A stretch of DNA of 64,000 nt from the NCBI GenBank assembly GCA_963921935.1, contig OY998175.1, forward strand, positions 154,750,809-154,814,808. Direction: 5' to 3'. The DNA is from Galeruca laticollis (Eukaryota; Arthropoda; Insecta; Coleoptera; Chrysomelidae). Of the stretch, positions 44,330 through 54,457 are shown piece by piece. Both the position numbers and the translations under genes were made by a program. Under the pieces are notes generated by a model that saw only the letters and a program-made list of their open reading frames with translations, ran no database searches and was not told where the DNA came from. Position 1 is the first letter of the stretch. The number at the start of each line of letters is the position of its first letter.

Positions 44330-45560
44330 GAAATACATAAATGATTTATCGATCATTGGAATCCGTACTTTGTTAGCTTAAAGTCTCCGGCTGGAAACTC
44401 CTCCTCAGAGAGTGGTATTCAGTCTCAGTTAAAATATCATTATTGCCAAAACTAGGAAGGAGTGAACAATTAATATTAAATTGGACGCCAATGGTGGAAA
44501 CACCTTGTAAAGAATTAACCTTAAATAAATTATTATGCAGTATCCACGAACATGATCACCCAATTTACTAAAAATTACTGAAATCAATAAAAACAATTAT
44601 ACATTTATTGAAATGTGCGGCAAATTCGTATTAACGGCTTATTCAAAATACAGGACTCATATAACGTAATTATATTTAAAAAAACTAGTCTTGGTCGATA
44701 TATCGGTAACCACGATATTTCACCGGTGACTGTAAAATCACTGGCGCTACCGGTGAGATTCATTTCTCGCAGATGCGGTGATCGGTGATTCAGTTTCAAC
44801 CGAATACTGCAATATCGGCATCATCGATCATCGACTATAGCATTGGAAGACCGCGTCGAACAAAAATCGATATAAAATATCATTATTTACAAATATTAGG
44901 TGAAAGAAAAACGGTGATTTAAGCCGATATGATATTATAGGTCTTTGGAATATAGACTTTTGCTTTTACGGAATGAAATGGCGGCAATTGGTATAGATAA
45001 TATAAGTATATTAATGATACAAACATGCCGCCCGACCCGATATGGATAAGGGCAAACGTGCCGCTTTTTTGTGAATTATTTTGTCCTTGGAGAAATATTA
45101 AAATAAATTTGGTGAACGCCTAACAGCCATAAGATAAAATAAATGTTTTTTTTATCCTACACTGTAAGAAAGTTGAATTTTACCGACTTAACGGAGACGA
45201 GAAAGTTGCCTTTTCCACGGCTAGCCGAGAAAATAAATTTTAGATTTTCACGCTAGGTGGTGACCCAATTGACGTATGCCAAATAAACATTGCCAATTTG
45301 ATTGATATCCCAATTAAAATAGCATAACCGATTTCAATCACATTAAATAGTCTAAAGAAATAAACGGAAACTGCTTAAAATAAACAATGCCACTAAACGT
45401 CAGTATAAAAATAAATTATTGTTAATAGTTGTCAACGTCTACAAATTCATTCAATCATGAGTTGTCATATTTGATGTTTATTTGAAGTTAACTTGTCAGT
45501 TAACCAGCGTAGCGACAGGCAACGTTGAAGATTGTTTAAATAATAAAATAAATGTCACTA
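44330..45560. other. Non-coding; left arm of a possible large inverted pair
   Basis: No coding frame recognised. It contains the ACCGGTGA/CGGTGAT-rich segment at 44686-44850. Confidence 0.4.
44686..44850 (+). repeat. CGGTGAT-rich segment, loosely inverted to 59640-59768
   Basis: It begins TAGTCTTGG. The inverse of 59640-59768 begins TAGTGTTGG, and both then carry GGTAACC, CACCGGTGA and CGGTGATT words in slightly different order. Both are next to A-rich octamers (AAAAAAAC and AAAAAACA). It may be the degenerate end of a hAT-like or MULE element. Confidence 0.35.
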
Positions 45561-45599
45561 GAAAACTGTCAACGCTAACACTAACACACCTAATGAATC

Positions 45600-45815
45600 T
45601 ACATCTACTAAAACTGCTGAAATAATTCCTTTAATAGAAAATATAATAGACACAGGAGCAACAACTTCAACTATTTACTTCCTTTTTTGAGCAAGTTCAG
45701 TTATCAAATTTACCCAAGCAAGGTATCTCTTTTGTTAACTGTACTATACCTAATGCAATTTTCATTATCACTGTGAAAAATAATGATTCACAGTATTGAA
45801 TTTTATATTATGAAC
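45600..45815 (+). pseudogene. Possible retroviral-type protease scrap
   Basis: The plus strand reads IENIIDTGATTSTI near 45630, which fits the aspartic protease active site of LTR retroelements. After a frame change it continues as LSNLPKQGISFVNCTIPNAI. Nothing else of such an element is nearby, and it ends at the small inverted-repeat element at 45884. Confidence 0.35.
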
Positions 45816-45883
45816 TAAAATTTTTGTACAAAAAATATTACCAACAATTATTGTGTAGTATAAAAAAATAATGTGTAAACCAC

Positions 45884-45983
45884 GGCAGTAAAGTGCCTTT
45901 TGAGGCCTCAAGAAGTGGCCAGGCTCGGCTGCACCTCGCCTGTCCATATCTTCTTTCGGCCTGAAAAATACCACTTTACCGCC
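45884..45983. mobile_element. 100-bp miniature inverted-repeat element
   Basis: It starts GGCAGTAAAGTG and ends CACTTTACCGCC, an inverted pair with one mismatch. The second block GGCC / GGCC continues the pairing further in. GC content is clearly above that of the surroundings. A target duplication could not be fixed. Confidence 0.6.
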
Positions 45984-46038
45984 TAGGTATACAATATACT
46001 ATTTTTGTTAATCTCTGCTTTTTGTGCTGTAAATAAAA

Positions 46039-46107
46039 GACTACAGTAAAATACGCCCAGGGGACAGACATACAAATTGCAGAAGTGACATGTCTTTGTC
46101 ACGGAAC
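46039..46107 (+). repeat. Repeat P, left copy
   Basis: 69 bp beginning GACTACAGTAAAATACGCCC and ending CACGGAAC. It matches the inverse of 58794-58863 at roughly 89% with one gap. The first 29 bases are identical. Confidence 0.8.
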
Positions 46108-46321
46108 AGATGTGTTTTGACAGTTGACATTTAGAAATTGTGGGAAACTTTTGTTTGTTTACCATTTTCTTGGTCATTTTTCAAACGATTGACTCTTAAA
46201 TCTCATTGAGAAATTAGAAAAATTATAAAGCTATATATTCCTATTATACAGATCTTTATTTAGATTTTACACAGATTACATTATCTTTTGTATTTTATTA
46301 ATTCTTTTTAAGTTATTTTTA

Positions 46322-47720
46322 ATGGTAGAAGGCAATGGATCATTTAGAACCATAAACACTTCAAGGATTGTGTACCCTTTGTGGGAAACGCACCTAGTGA
46401 AGAATTGGAATATTCAGGGAAAAAAGAAAATCAAAGATGCCTTTTTAAAAAGTAACATGAAAACTGAGATAAAGAAGATATTAAATGAAGCTGACGAAGA
46501 CAAATGTTTATCCCTAAAACAAATGCCTACTTGCTCAAACTACAAGAAGCAAATGAAACAGATATTGTCACATATTTGTTAAAGTATATCTACAGAATGT
46601 ACAAGTATAAGAATATATTATAATATTAACATTTATGTTTTAGTTATTATTTTCAAAATGAAGAAGAAATAAACATGTGTGCCCATTGTTATAGAAAGAA
46701 TGCTGGAAGAAACACAAATATGGCAATAGAAATTTTAAACAACATGCTGAAAACGAACCAGTTAAAATGGAATGATAGGGTTACAATACAATTGAGAAGT
46801 TGCTTGATGCTATAGAAGACTTGAGGTCTGTTCCAACTGACAGGAAAACCATACAATGTATGATACAAATCCAGTTGACCTGCCGATTAGTGAACTTGAT
46901 GTCAAAGATTTCTTATATTCACTAATCATCTGGTCTACTGGATTTGTATCCTACATTGTATGGTTTTCTTGTTAGTTGGAACAGACTTGGTGGATATTAA
47001 AAAGTGGAAGAGGATTTTAGACATGGAGAGAACTAATGCCAATAATTATCAAGATAGAATTATAATAAAAGCACATAAAAGAGCAGAAACAATGAAGAGG
47101 GAGGTAGAAGTATTAAAAAGTTTAGGAGTATTAGGAACATTTCAGGTAAAATCTACAAGATACAAGAACAATAAAGTTTATAACATAAGGTTTACAAAGT
47201 TTGTGAGAGTGAATGTAGGACATTATATTGTAGGGTATGTAAAATTTGTTTTCATCTCTACATATGTGATTGTCCTGATTACACAGTGAGAAATACCTTG
47301 TGTAAGAATGTTCACTTGGTATGAATGTATGAGGAGCGAATGGGCACTAATTCTGTTTTAGATGAAACTGAAAAATTTAGAGGAAAATTCATTGACCCAA
47401 CACCCAACAGAGACATGACATAGAAATCAAAAAAAATTTGGAACAAAAAACAGATGTAGAACGGGTTCAGGATGAAAATAAACTTCTAATTTAGAAGACT
47501 AACTTTTGCAATTGGGTTAATACATCAGATGGTGGAGCATTTAATTTTTTTTAAAAATGTTCAAGGAATTATGAAGAAAACATATGACCTTACAGAAATA
47601 GAGACAACAAAGTGCAAAATGGAGAAACAGGATTATTTTCTTTCAAGCAAACATCAGAAGGTACCTAAATACAAAATATTGTTACATTTTTCCTAATCTT
47701 TTAGTGAATGTACAGGTCAG
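46322..47720 (+). pseudogene. MULE-type transposase relic 1 (C-terminal half with SWIM finger)
   Basis: The plus strand holds short open pieces at 46322-46582 and 46960-47289. The second contains ILDMERTNANNYQDRI and the run YNIRF. In the adjoining frame it reads ICFHLYICDCPDY and CKNVHLV near 47265-47315, a CxC...CxH SWIM zinc finger. A similar finger occurs in the MULE relic at 55596-57462 (MFSCSCSDY and CKHIHFI). Further coding-like sequence (KTYDLTEIETTKCKMEK) ends at a possible splice donor near 47660. The catalytic D-D-E part is not visible. A 69-bp-arm hairpin (46826-46986) lies within it. Confidence 0.55.
46826..46986. repeat. Hairpin: 69-bp arms, 23-bp loop
   Basis: Arms 46826-46894 and 46918-46986 pair as inverted repeats with only a handful of mismatches. 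The left arm begins GTCTGTTCCAACTGACAGGA and the right arm ends TTAGTTGGAACAGAC. The loop is 46895-46917. A transcript would form a long, nearly perfect stem. Confidence 0.85.
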
Positions 47721-47729
47721 TCTGTTTGC

Positions 47730-48777
47730 CTCACTACTATCTACTATTTAATGTTATATACTATTTAATGAATGTGTATTCTGTACAGGCTTTATTACTG
47801 TTTTCCATTGCCACTTTAGTAACAGGATTGAATTAGAACCCAATAATTAATAAGGAAGAGGGTGGTAATGTAATGAATTAATTTTAATCTTATCAATAAC
47901 AATATCCTCTGGTGGAATTATCAGTTTGGATCCACACATCCAATGGTCCAGACTTCGTACTTAGCTATTTTTAAATAACTATAACAAATTCTGACCTTGG
48001 TGATATGTTATCCAAACATTCCAAGCCCTAATCCGTTAAGGTACCCATCCCTGATATTTACTTTTGATGTAATAATACAAAATGGGAACTGCATAGCTCG
48101 GAGATTAAAGCGTGGAATTGATAATGGGTCTGGGCTTCAAATACCTCCAGTGCTGAGAATTTTCTAAAATGATCTAAATACTGGGAACAGAAGCAATGTC
48201 TACTCAGAATATATAGTTATTAACCATGGCAAATGAGTAACCCATTTTAATTATTGTCGTTTTGTTACAGAAACAAAGTGATGGGCCGATCAGCACCAAG
48301 CAGTATATGCCATTATAAATATTATATTAAATTTCATATGTATATGTATTTAAAAATTGTTTAATATTGTAGAAATTATTAAATTGCAAATGGGTGTATA
48401 TTTTTCCTTTGTGTTACTAAAAGTGTTTCTGTTCATATATTGTGTATTAATTTCTCTAAATTTTGTAATATTGAACATGATCTACCTATATGCAATGTGA
48501 GAATTGCATAAATATAACTAATTTTAATTTAAATGTTTAAAAGTTCATTTTTCAGTCTTGTTTGATATTAAAATTGATATCTTGATTTATCACTTCAATT
48601 TTTAAAAAAACGAACTTCCAGATTTACTTTAACTAAAACAATAACCATCTATTTAAATACTGTTTCAAAGTCTAATTTATGAACGAAAAAAATATGGAGG
48701 TATGTAAATTTCACACTATTTTTAATGTTAGGTGTATTTTAAATCATTTTTAAATAACAATAGACAGGCTTAGTTTG
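47730..48777. other. Non-coding, AT-rich
   Basis: Nothing recognised. Probably the 3' part of MULE relic 1. Confidence 0.35.
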
Positions 48778-48819
48778 ACGAGACCCTAAATCGTCCACGC
48801 AATCCTCTCTTTGCGCATG
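48778..48819 (+). repeat. Repeat Q, left copy
   Basis: ACGAGACCCTAAATCGTCCA and following bases to GCGCATG. It matches the inverse of 58671-58713 with about four differences. It ends 16 bp before the Penelope-like fold-back. Confidence 0.75.
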
Positions 48820-48834
48820 TCAATATAGTGTAAA

Positions 48835-49170
48835 AATTAGCTTATTTATCATATCTAATGGATAACCGTTGGATCTTGCTATTTGTCTAATTGTATTAAT
48901 CTCTCTATCAAAATCACATTTGTTCATAGGAACTGAAAAAGCTCTATGTATCATTGAATTATATGCCGCTAGTCTGTGTGACATAGGGTGATTGGAATTG
49001 AATGGAATTGTCACATCAGTCTGTGTTGGTTTTCGGTAAATTGAATAATCAAGTACATTATTAACTCTTTGAATTTTTAAATCAAGAAAATTGATTGAGC
49101 TATTTTCTTCAATTTCTAATGTAAATTTAATTTTTGGGTATAAATTATTGATGTGGTTGAAAAATACATA
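48835..49170 (-). repeat. Left arm of the Penelope fold-back
   Basis: Inverted copy of 49242-49580. Its minus-strand reading keeps the frame REINTIRQIARSNGYPLDMI, which is frameshifted in the right arm. Confidence 0.85.
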
Positions 49171-50132
49171 TAATATTTTATTTTGGTATAGATATGTAGA
49201 TGACATATTAGCTTGTTTTATGGGTAGTGAACGACAATTAGATGTATTTTTCAACCACATCAATAATTTACACCCAAAAATTAAATTTACATTAGAAATT
49301 GAAGAAAATAGCTCAATCAATTTTCTTGATTTAAAAATTCAAAGAGCTAATAATGTACTTGATTATTCAATTTACCGAAAACCAACACAGACTGATGTGA
49401 CAAATCCATTCAATTCCAATCACCCTATGTCACACAGACTAGCGGCATATAATTCAATGATACATAGAGCTTTTTCAGTTCCTATGAACAAATGTAATTT
49501 TGATAGAGATATTAATAAATACAATTAGACAAATATGAAGATCCAACGGTTATCCATTAGATATGATAAATAAGCTAATTAGTAAAAAAGAGGAAAAAGT
49601 GGCATTACAACTAATATTTCCTAAACAATCTGATGAAATAAAAACTTATAAAACCATCACATATGCAGGAAATATTTCTAATAATATTTCAAAGATAATG
49701 TCTTCAGCAACGAATACAACAATTTCTTTTAAAACAGAAAATAACGTTAGTACAAAAATACCACTATTAAAGAAGTCAGGTATATATAAACTCAAATGTC
49801 CAGAATGTAATGCTGTCTATTTGGGTCAGACCCTTAGGAATTTTGAAATCCGATACAGTGAACACTTACGAGCATACAGGTTAAAACAACCAGATAAATC
49901 CCACTACGCAAAACATCTACTTGACACCAATCATTCATTGACACCTAACACAAAACTAGAAGTGCTGCATATTTGTGAAAAGAAACAAGAACTAGATTTC
50001 CTTGAAGAATTGGAAATTAGAAGACATTTAAGAAACCCACAATATGAAGTGGTCAATGAACAGTTAAATCTAGGGAGTTCTCCACTAATAAACTGTCTTT
50101 TAAGTGATAATTGTAAAGATCAGCAGATATAG
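49171..50132 (+). pseudogene. Penelope-like RT end plus GIY-YIG endonuclease
   Basis: It starts with ILFWYRYVDDILACF (catalytic DD) and continues with the post-palm region INFLDLKIQRANNVLDYSIY and KPTQTDV. The frame breaks at a TAG near 49526. After 49563 a second frame of 189 codons holds LKCPECNAVYLGQTLRNFEI, the GIY-YIG-type core (here YKL and YLG), SEHLRAYRLK with the catalytic Arg/His region, and ELEIRRHL at the end. Penelope elements use this nuclease to prime reverse transcription on DNA ends. The N-terminal two thirds of the RT are absent. Confidence 0.8.
49242..49580 (+). repeat. Right arm of the Penelope fold-back
   Basis: Inverse of 48835-49170. It has small indels near 49525-49555 that shift the frame. 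Confidence 0.85.
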
Positions 50133-50384
50133 TTTTCCTGGTTTTCTATATCATTGCACAGTTATACTGATCTTAATTGGAAAAATGATATCCAGGATAT
50201 CACCATAGGGCTAATAATATCTAAGCTTCAATATTTGTAATATCACATCTTCTTCTTTTTTCTATAAACATATAACAAGTTAGGTCACTTCTTGGTCTAG
50301 CCAAAAATAACTACTAAACATCAGGTAGGCATCAAATAAAATGTAACTTCTGTCATTCTGACGATGATATTGATTTATCGAAAC
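50133..50384. other. Tail of the Penelope-like element and short unique DNA
   Basis: No feature recognised. AAAC at 50381-50384 is the left target duplication of the LTR element that follows. Confidence 0.4.
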
Positions 50385-50842
50385 TGTAGTGGTTACTTAG
50401 TAAGGGTCCCTCCTATACTCGACGTTTACCATAAAGGCATATTATTATGGAGGAAACCATTTACCTAGCAACCTGTGTTCGGGAACAGAATAAACAATAA
50501 CACATTTATAAAATCACTGGGTTCAAGTTTAACACATTTTAAAAATACACGATTATAAATATCAAAACGACTTATTCAAAGTATTAATAACAATAATATC
50601 ATCCTGGTTCGTTCACACCCATTATATAGGAAACATAGTTGTGTTTTTCTACACACCGACCTCCGTCTGTAAACTATACATGTCTGTTTATAAAATAACA
50701 AAAACAATCTTTCCTTGATAAATGACATTGACTATGGCCGGCCGATGCTCCCTAAATACTACAATTAATATTAACCTGAATTTAAATATTATTTCTAAGT
50801 TAGTGTCCTTTTGTCTTTAATGTCTTTTAAGGGATCACTACA
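50385..50842 (-). repeat. 3' LTR (element on the minus strand)
   Basis: 458 bp, starts TGTAGTGG and ends CACTACA. It differs from 55054-55512 by about eight substitutions and one single-base indel. Confidence 0.95.
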
Positions 50843-50860
50843 TCATCCCCTCTTGGAAGA
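50843..50860 (-). promoter_or_regulatory. Polypurine tract next to the 3' LTR
   Basis: The minus strand reads AAGAGGGGATGA directly before the LTR. It is the expected plus-strand primer site. Confidence 0.65.
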
Positions 50861-50980
50861 GAAAAATTATCATTTTAATTTTTCGATATCACTTATACCT
50901 ATAACTGTTTTTATGAATGTTTTTGTTTTGTCTTTGTTTACTAAACACTATTTGTTCGTTTATCAACACACTTCACTTAT

Positions 50981-52588
50981 TTACAATTGTTTCCGCTCTT
51001 TGTAAACAAACAATCGATTCTTATGAACAGTCTGTTGTTTTTTGTCTGGAGATGTAATCTCACAATTTACCCCCTTGACTCCCGTTATTTTAAACGGACC
51101 TAGATAATGTGAATCAAATTTGTTTCTTGCTTCATTTTTTAGAATAACTAATTCCCCTATTTTAAAATTTACGGGTGAAGAAACATTTTCGCTATTATTA
51201 ACTCTACTTAATATATTATTTATTAAAAACTGTCTGGCCCTTTCATTAGCGTATTGTAATTTATATCTTAATTCATTATCATATTTTTCATAATTGTAAC
51301 ACGGTTCAATTTTTACGTTTAAAAATTCTGGCAAATTGGGTTTTCTCCCATATAATAACTCAAAAGGAGTGTATCCGTGATACGTATTTGGTGTTGTATT
51401 ATAACAATATGCGAACATTCTTACAAACTCACACCAGTTATCCCTAGAATCTTTGATAAAATTTCTTATATATTCGTTAAATGTCCTATGTAATCTTTCG
51501 CAACTGCCTATTGTTTCGTGGTGGTATGCTGTTGAAAAATTATGTTTTATATTTAATAGTTCTGCTAAATTCTTCATTATTTCGTTCTTATATTCCGTCC
51601 CTTGGTCTGTGCTTATTTCTTTCATCAATCCGTAATTTGGTATAAAGTTGTCGAAAATTGCTTTTGCTATCGTGTGTGCTTCTTTATTCTGAACTGGTAT
51701 CATAACTGCGTACTTAGTTAATTCGCATAATATCGTAATGCAATAACGATTCCCGTTGTTACTCTCTACAAACGGACCTATTGTGTCTATGTAAATAATA
51801 TCAAACGGTTTTATAGATGTATCTGTTATAACAAATTTTTCTTTGTGACTGGGCTTTGCCTTATTCACTTGACATTTATGACAATTTTTTATGTATTTCC
51901 TTACGTCTTTCTCCATGTTTTTCCACTTGAAATTTGCTCTTAGTTTCTTTAATAACCTATTATTTCCTACATGTCCCCCAAACATTGGATCATTGTGGTA
52001 GCTTTCTAATATCTTTTGGATCTCTTCTTTCTGCTGTACCGTTTTTGGTACGTCGCATATACATACATGAATACTTTTTAATCTTTGATTTCCTATTTCT
52101 GTAAATTCTTCTACTGTGCACTTTTTAAATATATCATCATTTGTATATATTTTCATTCTTTTTACTTCATTTCTTACCGATAGCTCTTCAAGCTTTTCCA
52201 ACGTTCGTCCTAGGTCGAAGTTGTGTAAACCGGTATTTAAGGCTTCACTAAATTTCAATTTGTTTTTGATCCGGATGCTCATCCTAAGTGAGATACGGTT
52301 ATTTTCAAAGTGTAAAATTGGTAATTTATGTGCCTCAATGTTATTTAAAACTTTTACTACTGCAGGTTTTTGTATTCTTACTTCTTTTGTTTCCACTTTA
52401 TTCCTTTGATCCTTTGCTGTTTGTACGTTTTCTTTTTGCGTTTGTGCTCTTGTGATTGCCAAGACATGTGAATTATTTATGTATAAATCCGTAAGTTCTT
52501 CAATGGATATTCTCGATATACTGTCCGCGTAATTTTCTATACCTTTCATATACTGTATTTCAAAATCATATTCTTCCCAATCGATCAA
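50981..52588 (-). CDS. RNase H stub fused to integrase, intact frame
   Basis: 535 codons on the minus strand. It opens with a Leu codon and IDWEEYDFEIQYMKGIENYA, the last residues of a Ty3/Gypsy RNase H before the tether. There is no upstream Met in frame because a TGA lies just before. A tether and an HHCC zinc-binding region follow (HNDPMFGGHVGNNRLLKKL, CHKCQVNKAK). The catalytic core shows DIIYIDTIGPF, EISTDQGTEYKN and the Glu in TIGSCERLHRTF. The C-terminal domain follows (VNFKIGELVILKNEARNKFD, SHYLGPFKI). All integrase catalytic residues are present. How it would be translated is unclear, since it is -1 relative to the preceding ORF and separated from it by a TAG. It may depend on frameshifting or be only cis-retained sequence. 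Confidence 0.82.
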   Translation of the reverse strand: MIDWEEYDFEIQYMKGIENYADSISRISIEELTDLYINNSHVLAITRAQTQKENVQTAKDQRNKVETKEVRIQKPAVVKVLNNIEAHKLPILHFENNRISLRMSIRIKNKLKFSEALNTGLHNFDLGRTLEKLEELSVRNEVKRMKIYTNDDIFKKCTVEEFTEIGNQRLKSIHVCICDVPKTVQQKEEIQKILESYHNDPMFGGHVGNNRLLKKLRANFKWKNMEKDVRKYIKNCHKCQVNKAKPSHKEKFVITDTSIKPFDIIYIDTIGPFVESNNGNRYCITILCELTKYAVMIPVQNKEAHTIAKAIFDNFIPNYGLMKEISTDQGTEYKNEIMKNLAELLNIKHNFSTAYHHETIGSCERLHRTFNEYIRNFIKDSRDNWCEFVRMFAYCYNTTPNTYHGYTPFELLYGRKPNLPEFLNVKIEPCYNYEKYDNELRYKLQYANERARQFLINNILSRVNNSENVSSPVNFKIGELVILKNEARNKFDSHYLGPFKITGVKGVNCEITSPDKKQQTVHKNRLFVYKERKQL

Positions 52589-52602
52589 ATTTCAAATTTT
52601 TC

Positions 52603-53265
52603 CTAGACAATGTATTTACCTCTTAATTGATTAAAACTTTTATCGCTGAAAATTTTATCCAAAATTTTCGGATTAGTTTCGTTATTTTCCTTATATGTTG
52701 CTTTATCCCATTCTGTATGTATTTCTAATTTATTCTTCCTTTCTTCTAGTTCTTTTAAACTGTACACGTTGTCGTTAATCATTAATGTATTTTCAATTAT
52801 CTTAGCTTTAGCTCCACTTTCTCTCGCCTGTTTCATGTATCTTATTAACTGTTTTCTCTGTTCCAATATCTCTTTTGGATAATCTTCAATGTATATTTTC
52901 GTTCCTTTTAGTTTATTCGTTCCGTTCAAAGTCTCTACTTTCTTATTCACATCTTTCATCATTACTAATACTGGTCTATTTTTGTTACTGGTTTTGTTTC
53001 CTAATCTTTTACATTTCAAAATATCTGTTTTAACATCTACTGTGTTATTAACCTTGTTCATTACGTCTTCTAATTTGTTTTCTAGTTGTTCTTCATCTTC
53101 TTCGTTGTCTTCTTCTATACCATGTATTATTAAATTCTTCTCTCTAAAATTTTTCTGAGTATCTGTCATGTTTCCTTGCAAAAATTCTGTTTTTTCTCTT
53201 AGTTCCTTATTTTCCATCCTTAAATCGTAGTTTTCCTTCTTCAATTGTGCTATTTGTCTACTCAT
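52603..53265 (-). CDS. LINE-ORF1-like protein (coiled coil + L1-type RNA-binding domain) within the LTR element
   Basis: 220 residues from the ATG at 53265. The frame is open upstream to about 53400 and overlaps the gag end by about 115 nt in the -1 register. Residues 1-50 form a coiled coil (LKKENYDLRMENKELREKTE). Residues 55-190 match the L1-ORF1-like fold of LINE ORF1 proteins: REKNLIIHGIEED, then KCKRLGNKTSNKNRPVLVMM, KGTKIYIEDYPKEILEQRKQ, and RESGAKAKIIENTLMINDNVY. Such proteins bind RNA and act as nucleic-acid chaperones in LINEs. Here the gene occupies the position where protease-RT should be, directly after gag. The frame is intact, unlike most LINE relics in this window. It may be captured from a LINE and expressed as a gag fusion by -1 frameshifting, or from its own ATG. 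Confidence 0.8.
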   Translation of the reverse strand: MSRQIAQLKKENYDLRMENKELREKTEFLQGNMTDTQKNFREKNLIIHGIEEDNEEDEEQLENKLEDVMNKVNNTVDVKTDILKCKRLGNKTSNKNRPVLVMMKDVNKKVETLNGTNKLKGTKIYIEDYPKEILEQRKQLIRYMKQARESGAKAKIIENTLMINDNVYSLKELEERKNKLEIHTEWDKATYKENNETNPKILDKIFSDKSFNQLRGKYIV

Positions 53266-53282
53266 TTCTTCAATTTTCTCTT

Positions 53283-54416
53283 CTATCTTGCATATTCTAA
53301 CGTTATTATTGACTCGATTATTGTAATGTCCATTATTATTGTATTTCCTATCGTTATTAAAATTTTCGTATCTGCCGTAGTTGTTTCCTTGATTATACGT
53401 CTAAATGTTCCTCTTGAATGATTACCATTATAACATCCTCTGTTGATTCCTCTCCGATGGTTATTCCTGAAGTCAAAGTTTGATTTCCTGAAGAAATTCC
53501 TGTTATCTTTCATATGTAAGACGTGTTGTTGTCCTACTATACCTTCTACTGAAACCAATTTTGATAATACCTCTTGTGTTGTTTCAAAACTTCCCGCTGC
53601 AATTATCGTTTTGCTTGCATCTGTTGCGGCATTCATAGTTACTGCCTTAATCGTTGCTTCTTTCGTATATTTCTCAGCTAGCCGTTCAGGCATCCCTTCC
53701 GATATGTATGCTGCCTGTAATCTTTCCGCCAGTTTCTCTATTTCTGTTGCATACTGTGTCACATCCTTTCCGTTCTGTCTTATTTTACCAAGTTTCGCTA
53801 GGAGAAGGCTTGGATTGTCTCCTCTTACCCCTGCTTTAAGTTTATCTTTGATGTCTGCAATGGAGTTTTCCGTTGTGATTAAACTTCTAGCTTTTCCTGT
53901 TAATCTCGTTTTTATCAATAGGATAGCATTTTCCTCATTACCATTCGTGTTTGTCTGTAGTAAATCCAATGAGTCTAAGAATGACTGTAATTTACTTGCT
54001 TCGCCGTTAAACTCATTCGGTAAAACTTTACTCGCAAAATTTAAAAAATCGTTCATACTTGTCGCCATTTTCAACTGTTTGCTTATTGCTTGTAATACAA
54101 CCGTATTAATTTCCTCAAATATAGAGATAGGTATGTCTATAATACAATTTAACGCTTGAAATGCCCTTTCAGCTTTATCCCTAATTTTACTTGAATAATT
54201 TTTACAAGTCTCCTGTTGTATTGAACTTAAATTTTTCCAATTTTTGACTATTAACCTAGTAAAATTATTGTAAAGACCTACTATGCTACTAATTACTTCT
54301 ATATGTATATCAGGATTTTTAGGAGTTTCCTTCTTCAAAACCCTTTTTCCCTGTTTATTAACTTCTTCTACAATCAATCGTAATTTATTCTCAAAATCTT
54401 CCCACGTTATTGACAT
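53283..54416 (-). CDS. gag of the LTR retrotransposon, intact frame
   Basis: 377 residues from the ATG at 54416 (MSITWEDFENKLRLIVEEVN). The first 140 residues are helical matrix-like sequence. The capsid part runs from about 145 to 295 (VLPNEFNGEASKLQSFLDSLD, LLLAKLGKIRQNGKDVTQYA, EKLAERLQAAYISEG) and resembles Ty3/Gypsy capsid. The C-terminus is Asn/Arg/Gly-rich (RKSNFDFRNNHRRGINRGCY) with no CCHC knuckle. From about 53400 the same RNA-binding style (Asn/Tyr/Gly/Arg-rich) continues in the -1 frame, which then runs without a stop into the next ORF. The last 40 residues in the gag frame look like out-of-frame reading. Confidence 0.85.
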   Translation of the reverse strand: MSITWEDFENKLRLIVEEVNKQGKRVLKKETPKNPDIHIEVISSIVGLYNNFTRLIVKNWKNLSSIQQETCKNYSSKIRDKAERAFQALNCIIDIPISIFEEINTVVLQAISKQLKMATSMNDFLNFASKVLPNEFNGEASKLQSFLDSLDLLQTNTNGNEENAILLIKTRLTGKARSLITTENSIADIKDKLKAGVRGDNPSLLLAKLGKIRQNGKDVTQYATEIEKLAERLQAAYISEGMPERLAEKYTKEATIKAVTMNAATDASKTIIAAGSFETTQEVLSKLVSVEGIVGQQHVLHMKDNRNFFRKSNFDFRNNHRRGINRGCYNGNHSRGTFRRIIKETTTADTKILITIGNTIIMDITIIESIITLEYAR

Positions 54417-54457
54417 TTAAAAAAAACTTTGTTCATAAGAATAGAATGCATGTGTAC

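Larger units (their letters stand above)
48835..50132 (+). mobile_element. Penelope-like element, 5'-truncated with inverted duplicate (fold-back)
   Basis: The plus-strand part encodes the end of an RT (YVDD) and a GIY-YIG nuclease, the diagnostic pair of Penelope-like elements. The segment 48835-49170 is an inverted copy of 49242-49580. The two arms flank a 71-bp spacer that contains the YVDD motif. Partial inverted copies next to the 5' end are typical of this class. Confidence 0.8.

Noticed and set aside
45768..45974. Minus-strand ORF of 68 codons
   Set aside because: It spans the 100-bp inverted-repeat element and has no recognisable product.
48820..49320. Minus-strand ORF of 166 codons as an independent gene
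   Set aside because: It is the inverted arm of the Penelope-like element plus antisense reading of the YVDD spacer.
52889..53158. 89-codon plus-strand ORF opposite the ORF1-like gene
   Set aside because: It is antisense to an intact frame. The composition (Phe/Ser/Leu) is typical of reading AT-rich coding DNA backwards.
53443..54159. 238-codon plus-strand ORF
   Set aside because: It lies wholly antisense to the intact gag frame and is hydrophobic and compositionally odd. A mirror of gag.
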